From Gammaproteobacteria bacterium (GTDB taxonomy: Bacteria; Pseudomonadota; Gammaproteobacteria; Pseudomonadales; Azotimanducaceae): a DNA stretch of 64,000 nucleotides. The stretch's first letter is position 1; each line of letters opens with the position of its first letter. The stretch is from positions 1 through 64,000 of the forward strand of contig PBRQ01000055.1 of the NCBI GenBank assembly GCA_002725995.1, read 5' to 3'. Made by a program: the position numbers and the translations under genes. Shown here piece by piece: positions 53,562 through 63,179 of this stretch. The notes beneath the pieces were generated by a model that was not told where the DNA came from, did no database searches, and worked only from the letters and a program-made list of their open reading frames with translations.

Positions 53562-54617
53562 CTAGCCAGTAACGATGGACTTGTCTATCTGGGCCCAGGC
53601 TAATTTGGCCATCTCCGAGGCACCGGCTCCCGCTGATTCCGCATGCCCACTCGCTGCAGTGCCATCCAGTACCCGCTTGGCGATACCCTGGAGGATTGCT
53701 GCCATCTTGAACATATTGAAGGCAATGTAGTAGTCCCAGTTATCGATACCGCTGCGCCCCGTTCTCCTGCAATAGGCCTCGACGTATTCCTCCTCGCTGG
53801 GAATACCAAGAGATTTCAGGTCAATGCCTTTCAGCGCATCCCGGTAAGGTCTACACAGGTAGGCAAAATCAGAAACCGGACATCCCAGGGTGCTCAACTC
53901 CCAATCAAGAATTCCTATGACCCTGTTTTCTTCCGCATGCATCATCATATTGGCTATTTGAGGATCACCGTGGACTATCGAGCAGGCATCGTCCTGTGGA
54001 ACATTGTTCGGCAGATAATCGATGAGATTGTCCATGTAAGGATTGTCTTCGGTCTTTGTATATTCATACTGACCGGACCACCGGGATACCTGGCGCGCGA
54101 TATAGTCCGAATGTTTTCCAAAATCAGACAAACCTACCGCCTCGAAATCAACATTGTGGAGCTTGGCCATTGCTTCATTCGCTGAGTCCCAGAATTCCCC
54201 TCGCTCCTGTGGCGAATAGGGTCCCGCGGTAGAATCCCAGATAACCCGGCCATCAAGGTACTCCATAATATAAAACCAGGTACCTATAATTGAATCATCA
54301 GTACACAGGGCATAAGTCTTCGCCGTTGGTACTTCAGTATCCTGCAGGGCAGACAACACCCGATACTCACGGTCAACGGCATGAGCCGACTTCAGCAACT
54401 TCCCAGGGGGTTTACGGCGCAGGACATAGCGATTGCCACCAGCGGTGAGCAGGTAGGTTGGATTTGATTGCCCACCGGCAAATTCTTCAACCGACAGCTC
54501 GCCTGAATAACCATCAACGTTATCACGCATATAGTCCTGCAGGGATGTAACATCAAATTGATGTCGCTCCTGCACTTCGATGGTTCCAGTATTCTCGTCG
54601 ACTTGAAAATCCGTCAT
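53562..54617 (-). CDS. APH-type phosphotransferase family protein (acyl-CoA-dehydrogenase-associated type)
   Basis: A 351-aa kinase-fold protein. N-lobe: FAGGQSNPTYLLTAGGNRYVLRRKPPGKLLKSAHAVDREYRVL; catalytic loop SIVHGDPQIANMMM with the Brenner Asp; metal-binding ILDWELSTLGCPVSDFAYLC. The KPPGKLLxSAHAVDREYRV segment is typical of the APH proteins linked to acyl-CoA dehydrogenases (ACAD10-like), which may phosphorylate a hydroxylated acyl group before dehydration. No acyl-CoA dehydrogenase is next to it. Cytoplasmic. The substrate is not assigned. Confidence 0.88.
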   Translation of the reverse strand: MTDFQVDENTGTIEVQERHQFDVTSLQDYMRDNVDGYSGELSVEEFAGGQSNPTYLLTAGGNRYVLRRKPPGKLLKSAHAVDREYRVLSALQDTEVPTAKTYALCTDDSIIGTWFYIMEYLDGRVIWDSTAGPYSPQERGEFWDSANEAMAKLHNVDFEAVGLSDFGKHSDYIARQVSRWSGQYEYTKTEDNPYMDNLIDYLPNNVPQDDACSIVHGDPQIANMMMHAEENRVIGILDWELSTLGCPVSDFAYLCRPYRDALKGIDLKSLGIPSEEEYVEAYCRRTGRSGIDNWDYYIAFNMFKMAAILQGIAKRVLDGTAASGHAESAGAGASEMAKLAWAQIDKSIVTG

Positions 54618-54727
54618 TTATCCTCCTGAAATGAAAGTAACCTCAATTTGACCGCGGTAACGGTCAGGGCTGCTCTTGAGATTGTCCCAAACCAACAGGA
54701 GACAACACTATTCGGTATTGGTGCCTG

Positions 54728-55744
54728 TCAAACTTCCCAGGTATGCCCATCTCTTAGCAATGCATTGAGATCAGCCGCTTCCTTACTTTCGCGAACGGTC
54801 TCCCGCTGTTCATACACTACCGTGTGATACGGGCTAGTGGGGCTACAGTACAAAACCCCAATGGGCACCGGAAACTCAGGTGATTTGAGTTCAGCTAGCA
54901 TTTGTCCCAGAACCTTGTTAGTTTCGTCATGTACGACAAGATCTCCTTCTGAAGCACCACCCTCACCCAGGTCGACGACCTCCAACTTCAATGCGATTGG
55001 ATTCAGTCGAAGCCCCTTTTCATTTTCTTTCCCGAATACAAGTGGTTTACCATGCTCCAGCACCAGTCTGGTCTCCGCTGCAGATTTCTTATCCTTTATG
55101 TGATCGAAAATACCATCGTTGAAAACGGTGCAATTCTGATAGATCTCAACAAATGAAGCACCGACATGATCGTGGGCACGCACAAGGACCGAAGCCAGGT
55201 GCTTTGCCTCTGTATCAATTGACCGGGCCACGAAGCGTGCGCCAGCGCCGATAGCAAATGTACAGGGTCGAAGAGGCATATCGAGCGAGCCATCAGGGGT
55301 TGATGGAGATTTGGTTCCGACTTTTGAGGTTGGAGAATACTGTCCTTTGGTCAACCCGTAGATTTCATTGTTGAACAACAACAGTTGCAAATCGACATTC
55401 CTGCGAAGTACGTGCAGCGTGTGATTACCACCGATACTGAGGGCATCACCATCACCGGTAACGACCCAGACGTCCAGCTTGGGGTTCGCCAGCTTAACGC
55501 CAGTCGCGACCGATGCTGCACGCCCATGAATAGTATGGAAACCATAGGTATTCATGTAGTAGGGAAAACGGGATGAGCAACCAATACCAGAGACAAATAC
55601 CATGTTTTCCCTGGGAACTCCCAGTTCAGGCATAACTTTTTGTACGGTTTTAAGGATGGCATAGTCACCACAGCCGGGGCACCAGCGAACTTCCTGATCG
55701 GAAACCAGATCTTTAACAGCAATTTTCTGTTCGGATGCACTCAT
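54728..55744 (-). CDS. korB: 2-oxoacid:ferredoxin oxidoreductase, beta subunit
   Basis: A 338-aa thiamine-diphosphate-binding beta subunit. It has RWCPGCGDYAILKTVQK (Fe-S cysteine region), VSGIGCSSRFPYYMNTYGFHTIHGRA, and the TPP motif VVTGDGDALSIGGNHTLHVLRRN. With the alpha/gamma subunit it converts 2-oxoglutarate (or another 2-oxoacid) to the acyl-CoA with reduction of ferredoxin. It overlaps the korA stop by 4 nt. The KorAB pair is common in aerobic gammaproteobacteria, alongside or in place of the usual dehydrogenase complex. No ferredoxin gene is adjacent. Confidence 0.93.
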   Translation of the reverse strand: MSASEQKIAVKDLVSDQEVRWCPGCGDYAILKTVQKVMPELGVPRENMVFVSGIGCSSRFPYYMNTYGFHTIHGRAASVATGVKLANPKLDVWVVTGDGDALSIGGNHTLHVLRRNVDLQLLLFNNEIYGLTKGQYSPTSKVGTKSPSTPDGSLDMPLRPCTFAIGAGARFVARSIDTEAKHLASVLVRAHDHVGASFVEIYQNCTVFNDGIFDHIKDKKSAAETRLVLEHGKPLVFGKENEKGLRLNPIALKLEVVDLGEGGASEGDLVVHDETNKVLGQMLAELKSPEFPVPIGVLYCSPTSPYHTVVYEQRETVRESKEAADLNALLRDGHTWEV

Positions 55745-57615
55745 TTTACCGACTCCATTTGAGCCTTGATGGCCTCTTGGATTTCACTAATTTTAAACGG
55801 CTGCCCGGATACTTTATTGAGTTTCTGCGCATCAATCAGGAAGCTTGAGCGTATCAGCGAGGCAAACTGCCCTGTGTTCATTTCAGGCACAAGGAGCGAA
55901 TCAAAGCTGGATAAAAGTTGCTCAAGATTGGATGGTAAAGGCCAAAGGTAGCGAACGTGAATTTGCGAAACGTCCAGCCCCGCATCACGACTGCGTTTTA
56001 CGGCTTGAAAAAGAGCGCCATAGGTTGAACCCCAGCCAACAACAGCAAGCTTGCCGCTATTGTTTCCGATCGCAACTTCCTGCTCCGGAATATATTTTGC
56101 GATACCATCAATTTTCTCGCTACGAAGATCCGTCATTTTCTGATGATTATCAGAATCGTAAGATATGTCACCGGTGTCGAAGCTCTTTTCGATACCGCCA
56201 ATTCTATGTTCAAGCCCGGAGGTGCCCGGTTTTGCCCAGACCCTAGCCAATGTTTCTGGATCACGATTAGCCGGAGAAAAACCCTCCGGGTTGGTCTCGA
56301 ACTTCACCGGAAATGGTTCAAAGTCATTCACATCTGGCACCCTCCAAGGCTGAGAAGCATTGGATAGATAGCCGTCACTCAGAATCAGTACGGGGGTCGT
56401 GAATTGCGTTGCAATCCTGCTTGCCTCAATGGCGACTTCGAAACAGTCGATCGAAGTTGAAGCGGCGATCACCGGTAGCATCGTGTCCGCGTGCCTGCCA
56501 TAAAGCGCCTGATTCAGGTCAGACTGTTCTGTCTTGGTAGGCAAACCGGTAGAGGGGCCGCCGCGTTGAGTATTAATGATGACCATCGGCAGTTCAGCCG
56601 CACAGGCCAGTGAGATAGCTTCACCCTTGAGAGAAATACCGGGGCCTGAACTGGACGTTACTCCCAGTGAGCCCGCAAAAGATGCTCCCACTGCTGCACA
56701 GATTGCCGCTATTTCATCCTCTGCCTGAAATGTAACAACATCGAAATGCTTTTGCATTGACAAGGTATGTAGCACACCGGACGCTGGCGTTATGGGATAG
56801 GATGCAAATACTAGGGGTAAATCAGCTAACTGACTGCCTGCTATTAAGCCAAAGGCGAGCGCCTCCGTACCGGTGATATTCCTGTAAACACCAGGCGCGA
56901 CATCTGCAGCAGGAACCTTGTACACGTCTACGCCACTGGGCAGTTCAGCAGTTTCACCGTAGGTATGACCAGCGTTTAGTGCTTCTATATTCGCCTCCGC
57001 TATTTCAGGTTTACCGGCAAATTTCTTCCGTAATCCAGCGATAGCCTCATCGCGGCTCCTGTCAAACAGCCACATGGTCAGCCCCAGCGTCCACATGTTC
57101 TTACAGCGAACGGCAAATTTGTGCGATAGACCGTAGGGCTTTACGACAGCAATGACCTGTTTGGTAATACCAATCGCCAGGAGCTTGAAGGCATCCAGGG
57201 AGCCATCTTCCAGCGGATTTGATTTATAACCGGCACGCGCCAGGTTCTTGTCAGTAAAAGCGTCACTATCGGCAATAATCAGACCACCGATCACAAGGTC
57301 TTTTAAGTTGGTAATCAGTGCCGCCGGGTTCATCGCCACCAGCACATCCAGGTGATCACCGGCGGTACTAACGTCTTCAGAGCCGAAATAGATCTGAAAA
57401 GCAGAAACACCAAAAGTGGCGCCGGCAGGAGCGCGAATCTCTGCGGGATAGTCGGGAAAGGTTGCAAGATCATTCCCATAGACAGCGGTAGCATCAGTGA
57501 AGTTGTTGCCCGTAAGTTGCATTCCATCACCGGAATCACCGGCAAATCGAATGACCACGTCGCTCACGACCTTGTTCTCTTGTTCCCCTGCGGTTGAGTT
57601 TCCAGCAACAGACAT
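55741..57615 (-). CDS. korA: 2-oxoacid:ferredoxin oxidoreductase, fused gamma-alpha subunit
   Basis: A 624-aa fusion. Residues ~20-200 are the gamma (CoA-binding) domain with VIRFAGDSGDGMQLTGNNFTDAT; from ~225 the alpha pyrimidine domain begins with GTEALAFGLIAGSQLADLPLVFASYPITPASGVLHTLSM, then SSSGPGISLKGEAISLA and LPMVIINTQRGGPSTGLPTKTEQSDL. The C-terminal part carries a transketolase-C-like domain. Works with KorB as a heterodimer. ATG start at 57615 after a 300-bp gap, so the promoter lies there. Pyruvate or branched-chain specificity cannot be excluded from sequence. Confidence 0.93.
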   Translation of the reverse strand: MSVAGNSTAGEQENKVVSDVVIRFAGDSGDGMQLTGNNFTDATAVYGNDLATFPDYPAEIRAPAGATFGVSAFQIYFGSEDVSTAGDHLDVLVAMNPAALITNLKDLVIGGLIIADSDAFTDKNLARAGYKSNPLEDGSLDAFKLLAIGITKQVIAVVKPYGLSHKFAVRCKNMWTLGLTMWLFDRSRDEAIAGLRKKFAGKPEIAEANIEALNAGHTYGETAELPSGVDVYKVPAADVAPGVYRNITGTEALAFGLIAGSQLADLPLVFASYPITPASGVLHTLSMQKHFDVVTFQAEDEIAAICAAVGASFAGSLGVTSSSGPGISLKGEAISLACAAELPMVIINTQRGGPSTGLPTKTEQSDLNQALYGRHADTMLPVIAASTSIDCFEVAIEASRIATQFTTPVLILSDGYLSNASQPWRVPDVNDFEPFPVKFETNPEGFSPANRDPETLARVWAKPGTSGLEHRIGGIEKSFDTGDISYDSDNHQKMTDLRSEKIDGIAKYIPEQEVAIGNNSGKLAVVGWGSTYGALFQAVKRSRDAGLDVSQIHVRYLWPLPSNLEQLLSSFDSLLVPEMNTGQFASLIRSSFLIDAQKLNKVSGQPFKISEIQEAIKAQMESVK

Positions 57616-57912
57616 TTTAATTATGGCCCTCGTTATAAACTAGTTCCTGCCGGATATACATATCGAGCAGGCTGCACACCTGGCAGCTACTTTCTTCACA
57701 ATTGAGATTCGAATTGAAAGGTGCCAGACGTTATTGCGCCTTGTGATGTTACTCCAAAACTACCCAGTTCCGGGCGGGCAAGCTAGATACTACTTCACAT
57801 GTGACTCAGATACTGCTCTTCCGACGCCGAAAAAGCGCTGAATTTTAGCAGACACGCACCCTATTTGGGAATGTCTGCTTTTTTGGAATGTCTGCTTTTC
57901 AGACCTGATGAC
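57616..57912. other. Intergenic region upstream of korA with short direct and inverted repeats
   Basis: About 300 bp. GGAATGTCTGCTTTT occurs twice (57868-57882 and 57885-57899), and AGCAGACA (57847-57854) pairs with TGTCTGCT (57872-57879), which is followed by a T-run on the plus strand. No plus-strand gene ends here, so a terminator role is uncertain. No ORF supported. Confidence 0.55.
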
Positions 57913-59481
57913 TCAAGCTGACAATACGCGTAGATTCATCACCACCGAACCAATAATGATCTGATCGCCGCTATCGATCGAGACCAGCCCTTTTTCTTCA
58001 ATGGATTGACCGTTCACAGACGTGCTATTGGTCGAACCCAGGTCCTCGATAAAGACCCTGTTTTTCATAACCCGCATGCGAGCATGCTTTCGTTCGGGAT
58101 ACATCAGCATGATTGATGACATAGGGAGAATCCTTTGGGTTTCGCCCAATAACCACGCCACTCTATATCCAGTATCTGGTCGCCGGATATACGCAGCAGA
58201 TAAAGAATCCCATCATCATCTCGACCGTCAAGCACAAATTCATCACGCGCCTCATATGAAGCTCGATATTGTTCTTCGGTTCTGACACCTCGTCACTCAA
58301 AACAGGAGCCGGCTCAACTGATACGGGCGACGTCTTCTTCCTCCTCCACAGCACTACAATGGTGATTCCAAGCAGCAATAAAACAGTAACGCCGATAAGA
58401 ACGCTTTCCCTGAAGACCGCCGAGCTTCGCTGTTCATCCACTGCTGATGCAAAGAGTTCCTCCGAGTCCAACTGAATCTTTTCGTAATTCTCTTTCATGG
58501 CAGCTGCTTCTTTTTCCAAACTTTCGGTCTTTATCGCTAACTCCAGCCGGCTGGTCTCTGCATTCTTTTGCGCCGTTTCCGCTGCCAGAAGGGCAAAGTG
58601 CGCTTTCTCACGGGCTTCCTGCGTTTGCTTTAAAAGAGAATCATTTCGCCGGTTGGATTGCCACAACTTCTTCTCGAGAGAGTGTGCCAGCAACAGTGCT
58701 TCCAGCGCATCGCCCTGCGCCTTTCTCGCTTCGATTGCAGCAGTTTTAGCCTGGCTTTTGGCCTGATCAACTTCTGACACACACTGGTCCGTAGCAAACG
58801 TAATCTTAATATTCTAAGGTGAAAGCAGTTACCGCAGCGACGCCATGTTAATAGAACGAATGCTTCCATCAGAGCCCGGAGCTTTCATATTCAGGCCAAC
58901 AACATGTCCACATTCATTCAACAGCACTGAGCCAAGACCTCCCTCCCCCAGCATGGCCGAATGACTTAACAACACAACATCAGACGTGGCCATCTCATAG
59001 CTACTTCGCAGTATTCCCCGTGCCAGTCCGACGGAGGTGTTGTTTCCGCCCCATTTGACTGCTGACCAAACAACGTCGCCGGCGCCGGGCGGCTCTCGGT
59101 CAACTAAAGCGGCGGCAAATTCAACCCATTTACCTTGAGTAGCGCAAAATCAAAAGACGGTTCATCCCGCATAACTCGGGCAACCAATTCCGCACGCGAA
59201 TTGGGAATACTTATGGTCGTTGTATCACCGCCATCCAGATAACTTGAATTGGTCACCACATAGCCGTTAAACCGATCTGACTGCACAACAATTCCTGAAC
59301 CGCGTCTCAGTATTGTTTTTCCCTCGTATGAGCTCAGCGTGACAATGCTCATATTGAACAACGACTCGCGCAATTCTGCATTGGCATGACTAAACACCAG
59401 GGAAAAAGAGAGCAGAATCAGCACATATTCCAACAACTTTGAGAAGGAAGAGCGTATGGGTGTCAGGGGATTTCCAAGCAA
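57913..59481 (-). pseudogene. Broken trypsin-like protease / coiled-coil / membrane / FHA-domain gene
   Basis: Read on the minus strand in shifting frames, this is one protein: a signal peptide and protease-like N-terminus (59481-59104: VVTNSSYLDGGDTTTISI), then VDREPPGAGDVVWSAVKWGGNNTSVG ... GSVLLNECGHVVGLN after a frameshift, two in-frame stops (58829 TAA, 58814 TAG), a coiled coil and membrane helix (58163-58780), and an FHA domain split over three frames (EFVLDGRDDDGILYLLRISG; VIGRNPKDSPYVINHADVSR; KHARMRVMKNRVFIEDLGSTNSTSVNG). The protease Ser motif is degraded (GEGGLGSVLL for GNSGGPLL). At least three frameshifts and two stops make it a certain pseudogene. It was probably a membrane-anchored phosphopeptide-binding regulator. 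Confidence 0.85.
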
Positions 59482-59574
59482 GGGTGGATCCTTAATTGAT
59501 AAAATCTACTATACTGAAAACCGACTAAAACTCAATTAAATCAAATTCTTATGCTTAGTTTTTAGGTATCAGGT

Positions 59575-59727
59575 ATGAGTAATCCAGCCCACACGCTGAC
59601 CGTATGCTACCCATATTTTCATCTCATCGTGGGTTATGGCTCGCTGGGCACAGCTACACTCCTGATCCTTGTCATTCGCTCAGGTATTGACGCACAATGC
59701 CATGGGAAAATTGAGAGTCCAACCTAA
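59575..59727 (+). CDS. Possible 50-aa hydrophobic small protein
   Basis: An ATG at 59575 with a weak AGG before it opens a 50-codon frame (MSNPAHTLTVCYPYFHLIVGYG...) containing one hydrophobic stretch, ending 11 bp before the LLM oxidoreductase start chosen here. It could be a small membrane protein, a leader or chance. No family recognised. Confidence 0.2.
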   Translation: MSNPAHTLTVCYPYFHLIVGYGSLGTATLLILVIRSGIDAQCHGKIESPT

Positions 59728-59740
59728 AGGGATGACAAAA

Positions 59741-60643
59741 ATGAGATTCAGTTTCTGGCCACAACCAACACAACCATTTGAAACCATGAAAAGCCTCGCA
59801 AATCATGTGGAGCAAACGGGATGGGATGGATTGTGGCTGGCTGACCACTTCATGCCAAATGATAAGGACACCAGTTCACCCTGGCCTGAAGCCTGGACGA
59901 CGCTTTCAGCTCTGGCTGCAGTGGTGCCAAGGTTAAGAATAGGAACACTGGTAAGCGGCAATACATACCGGCATCCCGCGGTGCTAGCCAAAATGTCGGT
60001 CACCCTGGACCATATCTCGAATGGCAGGCTCGTACTCGGACTGGGTTCCGGCTGGCAGGAAAACGAGCATGAAAAATATGGCATCCCCTTCCACACCGTC
60101 AATAGCCGGCTGCAAAGACTCGATGAAGCCTGCCAGGTCATTAGGGCGTTATTCTCTGAAGGCGCAGCCAATTTTCAGGGTGAATTTTACCAACTCCAGG
60201 ATGCCCCGCTGGAGCCCAAACCAAAGCGGAGCAAACTCCCCCTGATGATCGGTGGCGGCGGCGAGAAGGTGACGATGAAGATAGCCGCTAAGTATGCTGA
60301 CGAATGGAATGTCTGGGGGACTGTGGATACCCTAACCCACAAGATGAAAGTGCTGGACCAGCATTGTGACACTGTTTCTCGAAACACGAGCGATATACAG
60401 CGCTCAGCCGTCGCGCTGATGTACCTGACGGATGATGATGCCTTCGCGAAAAAGATGAATGCTGCCAACGATGCAGGCGGGATGGCAACCATCGCAGGAA
60501 ATGTAAACCAGGTACAGGATATTGCCGGCGCCTACAAAGAGGCTGGCGTGGATGAGCTTATTGTTCCTGATTTTACAATGGGTGAGGACAAGCTGGATAT
60601 TCTCGACAGGATAATTAATGAGGTGGCGCCAGTCACCAAATAG
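59741..60643 (+). CDS. LLM-class flavin-dependent oxidoreductase (TIGR03560-like)
   Basis: A 300-aa luciferase-like protein. The start is set at ATG 59741 (MRFSFWPQPTQPF) with AAAGGG about 10 nt upstream; the ORF track goes back to 59669 and an ATG at 59732 is also possible. Segments GWDGLWLADHFMPND, LRIGTLVSGNTYRHPAVLAKMSVTLDHISNGRLVLGLGSGWQENEHEKYGIPF and LPLMIGGGGEKVTMKIAAKYADEWN are typical of F420- or FMN-dependent LLM oxidoreductases. Not closely related to the other LLM protein in the window. Substrate unknown. Confidence 0.86.
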   Translation: MRFSFWPQPTQPFETMKSLANHVEQTGWDGLWLADHFMPNDKDTSSPWPEAWTTLSALAAVVPRLRIGTLVSGNTYRHPAVLAKMSVTLDHISNGRLVLGLGSGWQENEHEKYGIPFHTVNSRLQRLDEACQVIRALFSEGAANFQGEFYQLQDAPLEPKPKRSKLPLMIGGGGEKVTMKIAAKYADEWNVWGTVDTLTHKMKVLDQHCDTVSRNTSDIQRSAVALMYLTDDDAFAKKMNAANDAGGMATIAGNVNQVQDIAGAYKEAGVDELIVPDFTMGEDKLDILDRIINEVAPVTK

Positions 60644-60733
60644 CGAATACCTATCAATACCGGAATGACCATTCCTTGGCTCAAGGGTCCCCGTAGATAG
60701 GTGTCTGTTCAAGCTGGGGTATCTCGTCCTGAG

Positions 60734-61282
60734 TTACATGCCTGTTTCTGTTTTGAACCCGGCCGCACGTGCTTCCCAGGATTCAGAAATGGTGGCGCCA
60801 TAGGACGCCAGCGCCCCTTTGGATTTATCGCTATCGATATTCTGCAGGCAGCGGGCGGAGTTGCTGCGTAAACGGGCATCTGGCTCCTTTAGCATAGGGA
60901 TTAGGGTCGATTCTATATTGGCCGGTTTTAGTTGCAGAAAAGCCGTACAAAAGTCCTGTACCATTTGCCTGCGTCTCAGATTATTCTTACCCAACGAGAT
61001 CTCTCGTTCAAAATATTCCAACACCTCGTCATTGGGAAAGGCCGTCAGTGCAAGCGAGGCCCTGGCGCGAATGAAGTTAACTTGCCGCTCATCGTCCGCT
61101 ATCGCCAGCAGTGGTTTGTATACATCGGGGCCAATATGCCGCAATTTTTCTTCGGGGAGTTGCCATTCGTATCCCTGCAGGAGGTCGACCACCTCATCAT
61201 CGGCAGAGATAGCGGGAACAACCAAAAGGCCTATGGCCGTCAATAAAATTGTCTTTGCAAGATACCTCACAATCCTCCACAC
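60734..61282 (-). CDS. Exported HEAT-repeat-like protein
   Basis: A 182-aa protein with an N-terminal signal sequence (IVRYLAKTILLTAIGLLVVPAISAD). The mature part is built of helical pairs with HEAT-like spacing: IGPDVYKPLLAIADDERQVNFIRARASLALTAFPNDEVLEYFEREI, then LIPMLKEPDARLRSNSARCLQNIDSDKS. It is likely periplasmic and binds another protein. No enzyme motif is visible. It lies between the LLM gene (convergent) and glmS-like (same strand, 44 bp upstream). Function unknown. Confidence 0.7.
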   Translation of the reverse strand: MWRIVRYLAKTILLTAIGLLVVPAISADDEVVDLLQGYEWQLPEEKLRHIGPDVYKPLLAIADDERQVNFIRARASLALTAFPNDEVLEYFEREISLGKNNLRRRQMVQDFCTAFLQLKPANIESTLIPMLKEPDARLRSNSARCLQNIDSDKSKGALASYGATISESWEARAAGFKTETGM

Positions 61283-61326
61283 GATCCCTTCCAGGGGAGC
61301 AGTTGATCACTATCCACAGTATACCC

Positions 61327-63069
61327 TCATTGCACTGTCACGCTCTTAGCCAGATTTCGAGGCCTGTCTGGATTAACACCCGCATGAATTCCCAGGTGGT
61401 ATGCCATGAACTGGCCGGGAATCAGCCCACAGATAGCCGCAAGCAGCGGGTCAAACAAGTTGGGTATCGGGATAAAGTCATCGAACAGTTCATTGTCCTC
61501 ACAAGCAATACCAATAATGTGAGCGCCACGAGACTTCACCTCTGATGCGACGTTAAGCATATACGAATCATCCCGGTCGACGTATAGCATCACTGGAACT
61601 CCCTTTTCTATCAGTGCGATAACACCATGTTTGAGTTCCCCCGCAGCGAAAGCCTCAGCATGGACATAGCTCGCTTCCTTTATATTCAAGGCAGCTACCA
61701 TCGCGCAGGGGTAAAAGAGCCCCCTTCCAAGAATGAAGATACTGGGAGCGGACGCCACGGCCATGGCGACCTCCCTGATTTTCCATGACAGCGCCTGGCC
61801 CAGATATTGACTGAGGTTATGACTCAACTGGTCAATGGCAGCCCCTCCATCTTGCCCGTTCAGCCGTTGTGCCAGTATATAGCCGAAGGTGACCTGGGCG
61901 GTTGCTGACTTGGTGGAAAGAACACAAATTTCTGGGCCACTGTCGTTGGCAAAACTAAACTCTGACACACGGGCCAGGGTCGACATCGGCATGTTGACCA
62001 ACGATGCAACACGCATACCCCAGGACGCCGCCCGTTCAACTGCCCTGATAGTATCAGCGGTTTCACCGCTCTGACTGATTGCCAGAACAAGGTCACCCTG
62101 CCCATATAGTGCGTTTAAGGAATCAATCTCATAGGCCGGTACCGCCAATGCCTTTAGGCCAGTCACTTCACGAAGCAGCCAGGCTATCTGCATGCAGGTG
62201 TAAAAGGCACCTCCAGCCCCCGTTAGCAGGAGATTCCCACGTTGTGCCAATTCCATTACAAATTTATCGAGGTCGGTACTTGCGGACTTTGCCTGTCGCG
62301 ATACCGTCTGCCACTGCTCCATAACCTCCTTCAGCATGTAATGTGGGTGACCATCCTTGCTAAAATCAGCTTCGGGTACTTCCACCTCAACCCACTCGAT
62401 ATCAAACTGCCTGAGGGAGGTATCGTACAGCGCTATTGACTTCTCCTGAATTTGCACGAGGTGCCGCTCCGGGATTGGACTGTACAGCGAAGAATAGGAT
62501 ACAAAGCTGAGAAGATCAGAGCTTAGAAAATACTGACTATCGGTCCTGCCGAGCAAAAGAGGCGAACCATGTCGAGCAGCTAAAATTTCGCCATCCGAAA
62601 ACAGTACCAGAATCGTATTCCTGCCACCCAGCTTGTCGAGCACTTCACACAAGGCCTCCCGTCTTGAAGCGGCAACCCCCAGGGCTACGTCCAGAAGCTG
62701 AACAATGACCGCCGTATCGCTCTTACCGGCACAAGCGTCATCGCCTTTCCTTAGTTCCTGGAAGTTCTCCACAATACCGTTGTGAACCAGTGAGAACGAA
62801 TTGTCCTGCGCTGAGTGTGGGTGGCAGTTCTCAAGACTGACGTTCCCATGTGTTGCCCAGCGGGTGTGCCCGATAACTGCACTGCATCTGGGCAATCTAT
62901 CGCCCAGATCCTCCAGCGGCTCCAGGCTCTTCCTGGTTTGTATCGCACTATCGGGCCCAGTGACCCAGGCAAAGCCATAGCTATCATAACCACGATACTC
63001 CAGCCGTTTTAGCCCCTCCACCGCCAGGCGGTCTACATTCTCTCCTACGCATGCAATAATTCCACACAT
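61327..63069 (-). CDS. GlmS-like glutamine-fructose-6-phosphate aminotransferase (isomerizing)
   Basis: A 580-aa two-part protein: N-terminal type II glutaminase (MCGIIACVGENVDRLAVEGLKRLEYRGYDSYGFA, catalytic Cys2, GHTRWATHG, HNGIVEN) and two SIS domains (ISQSGETADTIRAVERA; ILGRGLFYPCAMVAALNIKEASYVHAEAFAAGELKHGVIALI), ending NPDRPRNLAKSVTVQ. It makes glucosamine-6-phosphate from fructose-6-phosphate and glutamine. It is about 30 residues shorter than E. coli GlmS. It diverges from a TrmB-type regulator, an unusual setting for housekeeping glmS, so it may be a second, regulated copy for a special amino-sugar pathway. Confidence 0.9.
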   Translation of the reverse strand: MCGIIACVGENVDRLAVEGLKRLEYRGYDSYGFAWVTGPDSAIQTRKSLEPLEDLGDRLPRCSAVIGHTRWATHGNVSLENCHPHSAQDNSFSLVHNGIVENFQELRKGDDACAGKSDTAVIVQLLDVALGVAASRREALCEVLDKLGGRNTILVLFSDGEILAARHGSPLLLGRTDSQYFLSSDLLSFVSYSSLYSPIPERHLVQIQEKSIALYDTSLRQFDIEWVEVEVPEADFSKDGHPHYMLKEVMEQWQTVSRQAKSASTDLDKFVMELAQRGNLLLTGAGGAFYTCMQIAWLLREVTGLKALAVPAYEIDSLNALYGQGDLVLAISQSGETADTIRAVERAASWGMRVASLVNMPMSTLARVSEFSFANDSGPEICVLSTKSATAQVTFGYILAQRLNGQDGGAAIDQLSHNLSQYLGQALSWKIREVAMAVASAPSIFILGRGLFYPCAMVAALNIKEASYVHAEAFAAGELKHGVIALIEKGVPVMLYVDRDDSYMLNVASEVKSRGAHIIGIACEDNELFDDFIPIPNLFDPLLAAICGLIPGQFMAYHLGIHAGVNPDRPRNLAKSVTVQ

Positions 63070-63161
63070 TTGTCATACCTTTATTGACATTTATGTATGT
63101 ATTAAGTCAATATATACAATAATATTTGAACATCAATACTATTTGTCATCATTTTATTGAC
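63068..63161. promoter_or_regulatory. Repeat-bearing divergent control region between glmS-like and trmB-like genes
   Basis: The AT-rich intergenic region holds a direct repeat ATTTGTCAT-N3-TTTATTGAC at 63068-63088 and 63141-63161 (18 of 21 positions identical). Overlapping it is a dyad ATTGAC (63083-63088) / GTCAAT (63106-63111). The first copy overlaps the glmS-like start codon, the second lies 18 nt before the regulator ATG. This is a good candidate operator pair for the TrmB-type regulator. Confidence 0.6.
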
Positions 63162-63179
63162 TTCTTTTATTTACAAATA

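Noticed and set aside
57847-57899. Rho-independent terminator near 57.87 kb
   Set aside because: The hairpin T-run faces the plus strand, but no plus-strand gene ends there. The loop is long (17 nt). It is kept only as a repeat note.
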